A stretch of 18,061 nucleotides of DNA, taken from positions 1-18,061 of the forward strand of contig WJJQ01000010.1 in assembly GCA_014729615.1 (NCBI GenBank), read 5' to 3'. Below the pieces are notes generated by a model. That model was not told the origin of the DNA, ran no database searches, and saw only the letters and a list, made by a program, of their open reading frames with translations. The position numbers and the translations under genes are program-made. Source of the DNA: Candidatus Peregrinibacteria bacterium. GTDB taxonomy: Bacteria; Patescibacteriota; Gracilibacteria; UBA1369. How positions within the stretch are numbered: the stretch's first letter is position 1; each line of letters begins with the position of its first letter. This document shows, piece after piece, positions 6,924-13,350 of the stretch.

Positions 6924-9569
6924 ATGACTTTTTTAGAAATAATATTAAACAGTGTCGTTATTATAGCCGGAATAATTATATTACTGGTTGTTTTGGAAAT
7001 CGTGGCCATTATGAATCAAAGAAGTAGGGAAGATAAGGAAGAAAGGATTACAATTGTAATTCGAGTGGCCAAAGATAATGAAGCAAGTCCGATAGTTGCC
7101 GAACAAATATTTGCCAGTATTCATGGAATTGCGCATAAAATCCCTTTTTGGAAACGACTTTTGGGTTATTCACAAGATAGAATAGGATTTGAAATAGCCA
7201 GTGTGGAGCGGATGATTAAATTTTATGTCAATTTCCCAAAGAAACTTAGAAACGTGGTTGAGGGGCAAATTTACGCGCAGTATCCAAATGTGGAAATTAC
7301 AGAGGTGGAGGATTATGCTTATGAGAGAGGTGTTGAGGTAAGTGAAAACGATGTCGTGAAGGAAAAAATGTCCGTACCAAGTGAAGCTAAAGCCATTCAA
7401 AAGCTGGATCAATTGCAAAAAGATGCAAATAAGCGATTGTTTAGTAAAGTGGGAGCATTTAAAAATGCAGTGGGTATTGAATTAAAATTGTCGAACGCAG
7501 AGATGTATCCGATTAAAAGGTATCCCCAATTTGAAGATAAGAAAGCCAAAGTGGCACTTGATCCTTTGGCGGCCATAACTACAACATTGTCAAAATTTGA
7601 AGACCCGGACGAACAAGCCTGGATTCAAATTGTGGCAAGACCCCTTACGGACAGATGGAGAAATGTTTTCATGAAAGCATTAAAAATTGTAAGTCAGGGG
7701 ATTTTTGTAAATATGAGCTCACTAAGGAATGCATATGTAAAGGCTTTTGTGTCCAGAAGTCGGATTCAACGGATTTTATTGTTCCCAATTTATCTGATTT
7801 TCGCGATTCAGGGGCTGAATGCCAATAAAAAAGCGGAATTAGATAGCAAAAGTAATGATGGAGAGGAACAGATATCACAAAGCCATGATAAAGAAACGGG
7901 TATGCAAGGCGCGATTAATAAGGTTTCCAAGTTGCTTTATGAAGCTAATATTAGAATTGTTTACATTCCCAAAAAGAAGAATAAAGAATCGGCCATTGTT
8001 AAGCTTCGAGAAATAGCCGGTTCTTTTAAACAGTTTAACATCCCGCAAATTAACGGTCTTGAAATCGGAAGAGCGTTTGAAGGAGAAAAAATAATAAGCA
8101 GATACCAAAACAGAACTGTTAGAAGTCCTTTTTTATTCAGTACCGAAGAGTTGGCTACCGTTTACCATTTGCCGAATTTAACGGTTACCACGCCGAATAT
8201 TTATTGGGTAAGGTCGAAATTGCTTGAACCACCGGGTGATCTGCCAACTCCATCCAATACCAAAGAGGATGATCTTACGCTGATCGGACGTACAAATTTC
8301 AGAGGATCACTGCAGACTTTTGGTATTAAAACGCTGGATAGGCGTAGGCATATGTATATTATCGGTAAAACGGGTATGGGTAAGTCAACCCTGCTTGAAA
8401 ATATGATTTATTCCGATATCGCGGCCGGAAAAGGAGTTGCTGTTGTGGATCCTCATGGTGATCTTGCGGATAATGTTCTGAATTTTATTCCCTCATGGCG
8501 TACAAATCATGTGGTGATATTTGATCCTTCCGACAGAGAATTCCCCGTAGCCTTTAATATGTTGGAGAATGTGGATCCTTCGTTGAATAGTATTATTAGT
8601 AGTGGACTGGTAGGTATTTTTAAGAAAATTTACGCAGAAAGCTGGGGCCCCAGACTGGAGCATATTTTAAGAAACACTATATTATCGTTATTGGAATATC
8701 CCGGCACAACGATGCTTGGTATTCCGAGAATATTGCAAGATAAAGAATTTAGAAAGAAAGTTGTGCGTAAAATAACGGATCCCATTGTAAAAAGTTTTTG
8801 GGAAAATGAGTTTGAAAAAATGGAGCCAAGACAAAGGGTCGAGGCAATTTCGCCCATTTTAAACAAAGTTGGACAATTTTTATCGTCTCCTATAATCAGA
8901 AATATTTTAGGGCAACCGAAAAGTGCAATTGACTTACGGTTTGCGATGGATAAGAAAAAAATTGTGATTGTCAACTTGTCCAAGGGTAAAATCGGGGAAG
9001 ATAATTCGTCTTTGCTTGGAGCAATGATGATTACAAAATTCCAATTGGATGCCATGACAAGAGCGAATATTCCGGAAAAAGACAGGGAAGACTTTTATTT
9101 GTATGTAGATGAGTTTCAAAATTTCGCGACTGATTCGTTTGCTACAATTTTATCTGAAGCAAGAAAATATAGATTGAACTTAACAATGGCTAATCAATAC
9201 ATCGCGCAAATGAAAGACGAAGTTAAAGATGCGGTTTTTGGTAATGTGGGGTCAATTCTGGGATTCCAGGTGGGGTATGATGACGCGGATTATCTAAGCC
9301 AGCAATTCGGTGAAGAGGTTTTACCACCGGACATGGTGTCATTAAGTAAGTATTCTGCATATACTAAACTTTTAATTGACGGTATGCCTTCTAAAACTTT
9401 TTCATTAAACACATTGCCGCCGCCAATTTTAGATGAAGATATTGAAGGAAGACGAGATAAAGTTATCAAATTGGCAAGGGAAAGATACGCGACAGATCGA
9501 GCTGTTGTTGAAGACAAGATTAAAAGATGGAGCGAGAACTCCAAGCAATTGGATTCCGGCAAAAAATAA
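6924..9569 (+). CDS. VirD4/TraG-like type IV secretion coupling ATPase, membrane-anchored
   Basis: 881-aa P-loop ATPase of the HerA/FtsK-VirD4 group. It has one N-terminal transmembrane helix (about residues 4-30), then about 400 residues of an N-terminal domain I cannot assign beyond noting that it resembles the one seen in CPR homologues, including a second hydrophobic patch near 283-298. The motor follows: Walker A GKTGMGKS (481-488), the VVDPHGDL element after it, and Walker B LYVDEF with Asp729-Glu730. The LSEARKYRLNLTMANQY segment matches the TraM-recognition region of TraD/TraG proteins. In conjugation such proteins feed DNA or protein into a type IV channel. No relaxase, VirB-type or pilus genes lie here, so it is either an orphan or works with a system encoded elsewhere. 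No Shine-Dalgarno is visible. It converges on pgk with a single base between stop codons. Confidence 0.87.
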   Translation: MTFLEIILNSVVIIAGIIILLVVLEIVAIMNQRSREDKEERITIVIRVAKDNEASPIVAEQIFASIHGIAHKIPFWKRLLGYSQDRIGFEIASVERMIKFYVNFPKKLRNVVEGQIYAQYPNVEITEVEDYAYERGVEVSENDVVKEKMSVPSEAKAIQKLDQLQKDANKRLFSKVGAFKNAVGIELKLSNAEMYPIKRYPQFEDKKAKVALDPLAAITTTLSKFEDPDEQAWIQIVARPLTDRWRNVFMKALKIVSQGIFVNMSSLRNAYVKAFVSRSRIQRILLFPIYLIFAIQGLNANKKAELDSKSNDGEEQISQSHDKETGMQGAINKVSKLLYEANIRIVYIPKKKNKESAIVKLREIAGSFKQFNIPQINGLEIGRAFEGEKIISRYQNRTVRSPFLFSTEELATVYHLPNLTVTTPNIYWVRSKLLEPPGDLPTPSNTKEDDLTLIGRTNFRGSLQTFGIKTLDRRRHMYIIGKTGMGKSTLLENMIYSDIAAGKGVAVVDPHGDLADNVLNFIPSWRTNHVVIFDPSDREFPVAFNMLENVDPSLNSIISSGLVGIFKKIYAESWGPRLEHILRNTILSLLEYPGTTMLGIPRILQDKEFRKKVVRKITDPIVKSFWENEFEKMEPRQRVEAISPILNKVGQFLSSPIIRNILGQPKSAIDLRFAMDKKKIVIVNLSKGKIGEDNSSLLGAMMITKFQLDAMTRANIPEKDREDFYLYVDEFQNFATDSFATILSEARKYRLNLTMANQYIAQMKDEVKDAVFGNVGSILGFQVGYDDADYLSQQFGEEVLPPDMVSLSKYSAYTKLLIDGMPSKTFSLNTLPPPILDEDIEGRRDKVIKLARERYATDRAVVEDKIKRWSENSKQLDSGKK

Positions 9570-9570
9570 A

Positions 9571-10755
9571 CTAGGCTTTTATAATATCAATGCCTGGTAA
9601 ATCATTACCTCCCAGAAAGTCAAGCATTGCACCTCCACCGGTTGAAACGTGAGTGAATTCGTCGAAACCAAGCTTGGCGTCTTTAATTGCGTCAATCGTG
9701 TCACCGCCGCCTATTATTGTACGCGCAGACTTGTTTGCGGCTATAGCTTTTGCAATTTGACGAGTTCCGGAAGCAAATTTTTCAATTTCAAAAAGTCCCA
9801 TTGGTCCGTTCCAAATAATAGTTTTGGCATCTTTAATTAAATTGTAATACTTATGAACAGTTTTTATTCCAATATCTAACGCTTGCATTTCACCTTCAAT
9901 ATCATTAATGGGCAAGTCAATTGATTCAGCGGAATCAGTCGCATCGTCCGCTACAATGGCATCTTCCGATGTTAAAATTTGAGTATTGACCATTTCAGCC
10001 TGAAGCATTATTTCCCGCGCCAGCTCTATTTTATCTTCTTCGTATAATGATTTTGCCATATCATAGCCTTTGGCGGCGTTAAATGTGTTGGCAAGGCCTC
10101 CACCAAGCAGAATATAATCGGCATCTTTCAATAAATTTTTAATGAGCGGGATTTTAGTTTCGGTTTTTGCGCCGCCCAAAACCAATACAAATGGATGCTC
10201 GGGCTCGGTCATAATTCGGGATAATTCATCGATTTCACGTGTCATTAGTAGTCCGGCGTATGCCGGCAAATATTCGGCAATGCCATATGTGGAAGCATGT
10301 TTTCTGTGGGCGGTGCCAAATGAATCTATAACAAAAATGTCCGCAAGGTTTGCCAATTTTTTCGCAAATTCAGGGTCATTTGATTCTTCTTCAGTATGAA
10401 AGCGCGTGTTCTCCAGTAAAAAAATTGTTCCTTCTTCGGCGCTGCTAATGGTTTTTACAATTTCATCACCTATGCAATCGGGTAAAAATGTTACTGTTTT
10501 TAACAGTTTTTTTTCAAGATATTCGGCAATTGGCGCAAGTGAATCTTGTTCGTTTTTTTTACCGTCGGGTCTGCCAAGATGTGAGGCCAGTATTATTTTG
10601 GCATTCTTTTCAAGAAGATAGTTTATTGTGGGTAACGTTGCACTTATTCTTGTGTCGTCCTGAATCACTCCGTTTTCAATAGGAACGTTAAAGTCGGCTC
10701 TTACAAAGACTTTTTTGCCGGTCAAATCGGCATTTTTCAAAGAATTAATTTTCAT
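9571..10755 (-). CDS. pgk: phosphoglycerate kinase
   Basis: Glycolytic enzyme that moves phosphate from 1,3-bisphosphoglycerate to ADP in the cytoplasm. It is 394 aa, a normal bacterial length. N-domain landmarks are KVFVRADFNVP, DDTRISATLPTI, ILASHLGRPDGK, LENTRFH and FGTAHRKHAST (substrate-binding Arg and His). C-domain landmarks are LGGAKTETKI, IWNGPMGLFE, the nucleotide loop GGGDT and HVSTGGGA near the end. It is the last gene of the minus-strand ribE-ribH-pgk group, 46 nt after ribH, and has its own promoter candidate in that gap. No other glycolysis gene lies in the window. No convincing terminator is seen after it; a 4-bp AGGC/GCCT pairing before a T-rich stretch is too weak to call. 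Confidence 0.98.
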   Translation of the reverse strand: MKINSLKNADLTGKKVFVRADFNVPIENGVIQDDTRISATLPTINYLLEKNAKIILASHLGRPDGKKNEQDSLAPIAEYLEKKLLKTVTFLPDCIGDEIVKTISSAEEGTIFLLENTRFHTEEESNDPEFAKKLANLADIFVIDSFGTAHRKHASTYGIAEYLPAYAGLLMTREIDELSRIMTEPEHPFVLVLGGAKTETKIPLIKNLLKDADYILLGGGLANTFNAAKGYDMAKSLYEEDKIELAREIMLQAEMVNTQILTSEDAIVADDATDSAESIDLPINDIEGEMQALDIGIKTVHKYYNLIKDAKTIIWNGPMGLFEIEKFASGTRQIAKAIAANKSARTIIGGGDTIDAIKDAKLGFDEFTHVSTGGGAMLDFLGGNDLPGIDIIKA

Positions 10756-10777
10756 TTCATGTTGTTAATTATTTTAA

Positions 10778-10806
10778 ATTATAACAGAAACAAAGGTTAA
10801 TTTAAA
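10778..10806 (-). promoter_or_regulatory. putative promoter for pgk
   Basis: On the minus strand, a perfect TATAAT (10783 down to 10778) is preceded at 17 bp by TTTAAA (10806 down to 10801, four of six to the -35 consensus). The -35 box overlaps the ribH stop codon. Transcription would start near 10771, about 16 nt before the pgk ATG. This would allow pgk to be expressed without the riboflavin genes. Confidence 0.5.
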
Positions 10807-11260
10807 TGTTTGCCATTTCGAGAGCAGCCAATGCGTATTCTTTTCCTTTATTCATTTTGTCTTCTCTGGCTCTTTCTTCCGCGTCTTTGGCCGAGTATGC
10901 CGTAATGATTCCAAAAATAATCGGAATTCCGGTAGCGAGACTGACATCCATTAATCCGCGATGCGATTCATTGCATACTAATTCAAAATGATACGTACCG
11001 CCTTTAATGACGACTCCGATTGAAATAACCGCGTCAACCGAATGAGCATCGATTATTTTTTTTGCTGCAATGGGAGTTTCAAGTGATCCCGGAACTTTAA
11101 TGGTAATAATATTCTCGTTTTTAACGCCATTAGCTTTAAGAGTTTTAATTATGGAATTATACAGATGAATTCCTATAGAATCATTAAATCGGCTAAAAAC
11201 TATTCCAATTTTTTTGCAGCTTCCATCAATTTTAATTTCTGATTGTTCGTTAATATTCAT
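10802..11260 (-). CDS. ribH: 6,7-dimethyl-8-ribityllumazine synthase
   Basis: Penultimate step of riboflavin synthesis: condenses 5-amino-6-ribitylaminouracil with dihydroxybutanone phosphate; family members assemble as pentamers or 60-mers. It is 152 aa, the normal length. Key residues are visible: the SRFN loop (23-26), PGSLETP (57-63, usually PGAFElP), the GVVIKGGTYHFE signature with general-base His91, NESHRGLMDVSLATGIP, and Arg130 in AEERA near the phosphate site. The start codon overlaps the ribE stop by four bases (ATGA), indicating an operon and probable translational coupling. ribD and ribBA, which supply its two substrates, are not in this window. No Shine-Dalgarno is visible. Confidence 0.96.
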   Translation of the reverse strand: MNINEQSEIKIDGSCKKIGIVFSRFNDSIGIHLYNSIIKTLKANGVKNENIITIKVPGSLETPIAAKKIIDAHSVDAVISIGVVIKGGTYHFELVCNESHRGLMDVSLATGIPIIFGIITAYSAKDAEERAREDKMNKGKEYALAALEMANI

Positions 11261-11844
11261 GATTTTTGGATTTGTCTTTCAATATACCTGCTAATCAAAT
11301 CTATTTCCAGGTTAACTCTCATGCCGGGTTTAAGTTTACCTAAATTAGTTGATTTCAATGTTGAGGGTATTAATGATACTTCAAAATATTTTTTCGACAA
11401 GCCGGAAACGGTTAAGCTGACACCATTTATGGCAATGGAACCTTTTAACGCAATCATGGACAAAATTGACGAAGGCGCCTCAATTTGTATTGCACTCGAT
11501 GATCCTTGTTGACTTATTTTTTTTACAGTGCCGGTTCCGTCTATATGCCCCTGCACAAGATGACCGTCGATGAATTGTGATAATGTTAACGGATTTTCCA
11601 AATTGACTAATGTGCCGGGCTGATAATCATGTAAAATCGTTAAATTCAGTGACTCGGGCATCGCTTGAAAAGAAAACTCATTATTTATAGTTGAAATCAC
11701 TGTAAAGCAAGCTCCGTCTACAGCTATGGAATCACCATTTTTTTTTGTCACCGCAATGGGGCTTTTTATTGTGAATTCATAAAGTTCATCTGTTGGAACG
11801 ATTTTCGATACTTTGCCTAAATTTTTTATTAGTCCATTGAACAT
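11257..11844 (-). CDS. ribE: riboflavin synthase alpha chain
   Basis: Last step of riboflavin synthesis: dismutates two molecules of 6,7-dimethyl-8-ribityllumazine. I start it at the ATG at 11844 (195 aa), giving the N-terminus MFNGLIKNLGKV, which matches the family's near-invariant MFTGIIE start. An in-frame GTG at 11871 would add nine residues but falls inside the best promoter match. The protein shows the expected tandem lumazine-binding barrels: the first with VDGACFTV and AMPESLNLT, then GHLVQGHIDGTG, the second with GSIAINGVSLTV and SLIPSTLKSTNLG, ending in a C-terminal helix (ISRYIERQ). It is the first gene of ribE-ribH-pgk and is divergent from ssb. I see no FMN riboswitch in the 121 bases upstream. 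Confidence 0.95.
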   Translation of the reverse strand: MFNGLIKNLGKVSKIVPTDELYEFTIKSPIAVTKKNGDSIAVDGACFTVISTINNEFSFQAMPESLNLTILHDYQPGTLVNLENPLTLSQFIDGHLVQGHIDGTGTVKKISQQGSSSAIQIEAPSSILSMIALKGSIAINGVSLTVSGLSKKYFEVSLIPSTLKSTNLGKLKPGMRVNLEIDLISRYIERQIQKS

Positions 11845-11965
11845 TGCTGATATTTGATAGGCTTTTTGCACAAAAAAGTCAAATTTATATTTTTTTAATA
11901 ATCGATTTATTTTGATTTAATACTGTTTGGATATGATCGAGGCACTTATTTCATAATCAAAAAAT
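11845..11965. promoter_or_regulatory. divergent ribE/ssb intergenic region
   Basis: 121 bases, strongly AT-rich, separating the minus-strand ribE from the plus-strand ssb. It holds the ribE promoter candidate at its left end. Toward ssb, TATGAT (11932-11937, five of six to the -10 consensus) would start transcription near 11944, about 21 bases before the ssb ATG; no good -35 sits at the right distance (TTGATT at 11912-11917 is only 14 bp away). I see no riboswitch, RNA gene or inverted repeat of note. Confidence 0.4.
11854..11882 (-). promoter_or_regulatory. putative promoter for the ribE-ribH operon, near-leaderless
   Basis: On the minus strand TTGACT (11882 down to 11877, five of six) lies exactly 17 bp before TATCAA (11859 down to 11854, four of six). 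Initiation about seven bases downstream would fall near 11847, only about three bases before the ribE ATG at 11844, leaving no room for a ribosome binding site. This also argues against the longer GTG start at 11871. Confidence 0.5.
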
Positions 11966-12361
11966 ATGCGAAGTGTAAACAAAGTCATTCTAATGGGTCA
12001 TTTAGCTGCTGATCCAGAGGAAAGGCAAACAAAAAACGGTAATATAGTAGTCAATTTCCCGTTAGCTACCAATAGAAACTGGAATGATAACGGAGAAATA
12101 AAACAAACCACTGACTATCATAGAATTGTGGCATGGAAAGGACTTGCGGAATTATGCCGTAAATATTTAAAAAGCGGTCTGCCGCTTTATATGGAAGGCA
12201 GGCTTATGAACAGAAAATACCAAGATAAAGAAGGTATATCAAAATTTATAACGGAAATTGTAATGGATGATCTAAAATTTTTGTCATTTAAGAAAAATGA
12301 TCAAAAAATGCAGGATGTGAATATTGTAGATGTTCAAAAAGAAAAAGCGGTAGCCGCATAA
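11966..12361 (+). CDS. ssb: single-stranded DNA-binding protein
   Basis: Coats single-stranded DNA during replication and repair. At 131 aa it is short for a bacterial SSB. The OB fold fills residues 1 to about 110: RSVNKVILMGHLAADPEER, NFPLATNRNW, TDYHRIVAWKGLAELCRKYLKSG, LYMEGRLMNRKYQDKEG and a last strand TEIVMDDLKFL. After that comes only a short charged tail, ending KEKAVAA. The usual glycine/proline-rich linker and acidic DDDIPF-type tip, which recruit partner proteins in E. coli, are both missing. The gene stands alone: divergent from ribE, and closed by a strong terminator at 12379-12424. No Shine-Dalgarno is visible. A second, full-length SSB elsewhere in the genome is possible. Confidence 0.94.
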   Translation: MRSVNKVILMGHLAADPEERQTKNGNIVVNFPLATNRNWNDNGEIKQTTDYHRIVAWKGLAELCRKYLKSGLPLYMEGRLMNRKYQDKEGISKFITEIVMDDLKFLSFKKNDQKMQDVNIVDVQKEKAVAA

Positions 12362-12372
12362 TAAATATGCAA

Positions 12373-12401
12373 TTTACTAAAAAGCGTTTCTCTAGTATAA
12401 A
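12373..12401 (+). promoter_or_regulatory. putative promoter nested in the ssb terminator
   Basis: TTTACT (12373-12378, four of six to the -35 consensus) is 17 bp from TATAAA (12396-12401, five of six). The spacer contains the left arm of the terminator and the -10 box lies in its loop. Initiation near 12408 would give a leader of about 19 nt containing only the right arm, including an AGGA (12411-12414) that is 12 bases from the glycosyltransferase ATG at 12427. Confidence 0.5.
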
Positions 12402-12424
12402 AGAATGGTAAGGAAACGCTTTTT
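12379..12424 (+). terminator. intrinsic terminator after ssb
   Basis: A perfect 12-bp inverted repeat, AAAAAGCGTTTC (12379-12390) and GAAACGCTTTTT (12413-12424), with a 22-nt loop. The right arm ends in five T residues, as in a factor-independent terminator, and starts 17 nt after the ssb stop. The loop is larger than usual because it also contains a promoter-like -10 box. Confidence 0.8.
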
Positions 12425-12426
12425 GT

Positions 12427-13338
12427 ATGCAAATTAGTATAATTATTACAACCTATAACCGGTCAGAAAAACTTAAAGATTGTTTGAAATCATATATGAA
12501 ACAATCTCTTCCAAAAAATAAATTAGAAATAATTGTAGTAGATGATGGGTCAAAAGATGACACTAAAGACATTGTAAAAAAATACAAAAATGTTAGATAT
12601 GTTTATCAAAAAAATTCAGGACAAGGCATAGCCAGAAATAATGGTATAGACAAAGCGAATGGTGAAATAGTTCTATTCGGGCAGGACGATATTGTCCCTT
12701 CAAAAGATTTTGTGGAACAGCATTTAAAATTTCATTTGAGGTACCCTGAAAAAAAATTTGCGGTGCTTGGTTTTACGGCATGGCATCCGGGTTTGAAAGT
12801 TAATCAATACATGAAATGGATGACAAACGGATCGTCCATATTTGGCATGTTTGGAGGTCATCAATTTGCTTATGAAAAATTAAAAAACAAGACAGACGCA
12901 AATTATAATTTTTTTTATACAAGTAATATTTCATTAAAAAGAGTTTTACTTGAAAAGTATCCGTTTGATCCATCGTTTTCCGGGTATGGATGGGAAGATA
13001 TAGAGCTGGGATATAGATTATATAAAAAAGCAGGTTTAATTATTAAATATAATCCCAATGCTATTGCCTATCATGACCATGAAATGAATGAAAATGATTT
13101 GAAAAAAAGAATGAAAAGTATTGGCAAAGCGGCATGGATTTTTCACAAAAAATATCCTGAATTAAATAAAATTCCCGGCTTCATGAAAGGTTTAATTTTT
13201 AATTTTATTGGAAGCACGCCTGTAGTATGGTTTTTTAAGGTAATAAAAATGTTAAATATTCCCGTGTTAAAAAATTTGTATTTTTATGCATTATCTAAAA
13301 AATATTTTATGGAGGGTGTCAAAGAATATGCTTTATGA
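12427..13338 (+). CDS. family 2 glycosyltransferase
   Basis: Inverting GT-A fold glycosyltransferase of 303 aa that probably adds a sugar from a nucleotide donor to a surface glycan; donor and acceptor cannot be read from the sequence. The N-terminus is typical: ISIIITTYNRSEKLKDCL, the nucleotide-binding VVDDGS (37-42), and NSGQGIARNNGI (63-74). The metal-binding DxD position reads GQDD (85-88). Further on, FSGYGWEDIELGYRLYKKAG (around Trp189-Glu190-Asp191) resembles the C-terminal catalytic segment of galactosyltransferase-type GT2/GT7 enzymes. No transmembrane segment is certain; the stretch near 255-275 is mildly hydrophobic. It lies just after the ssb terminator and is probably driven by the nested promoter. 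Its coding sequence looks even more AT-rich than its neighbours, as surface-glycan genes often do. Confidence 0.88.
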   Translation: MQISIIITTYNRSEKLKDCLKSYMKQSLPKNKLEIIVVDDGSKDDTKDIVKKYKNVRYVYQKNSGQGIARNNGIDKANGEIVLFGQDDIVPSKDFVEQHLKFHLRYPEKKFAVLGFTAWHPGLKVNQYMKWMTNGSSIFGMFGGHQFAYEKLKNKTDANYNFFYTSNISLKRVLLEKYPFDPSFSGYGWEDIELGYRLYKKAGLIIKYNPNAIAYHDHEMNENDLKKRMKSIGKAAWIFHKKYPELNKIPGFMKGLIFNFIGSTPVVWFFKVIKMLNIPVLKNLYFYALSKKYFMEGVKEYAL

Positions 13339-13344
13339 TATAAT
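13316..13344 (+). promoter_or_regulatory. putative leaderless promoter for the lipoprotein gene
   Basis: A perfect TATAAT (13339-13344) begins directly after the glycosyltransferase stop codon, with GTGTCA (13316-13321, four of six to the -35 consensus) 17 bp upstream. The usual 6-8 base distance places initiation on or next to the A of the ATG at 13351. A second TATAAT overlaps at 13344-13349 and would start transcription inside the gene. Confidence 0.5.
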
Positions 13345-13350
13345 ATAATT

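Noticed and set aside
8630..9055. Long open frame on the minus strand inside the VirD4-like ATPase gene, and similar antisense frames within ileS, rplI and pgk.
   Set aside because: They lie opposite well-supported genes, have no recognisable domains, and reflect codon bias of the sense genes.
9571..9597. Possible weak terminator after pgk: AGGC/GCCT pairing followed by a T-rich stretch on the minus strand.
   Set aside because: Only four base pairs with a loop of about 15 bases; not stable enough to call.
11257..11871. Longer riboflavin synthase starting at GTG 11871 (204 aa).
   Set aside because: The extra nine residues precede the family's conserved MF(T/N)G N-terminus and the GTG lies inside the best promoter match.
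11845..11965. FMN riboswitch upstream of the riboflavin genes.
   Set aside because: The region is AT-rich and too short, and I see none of the conserved GC-rich RFN blocks.
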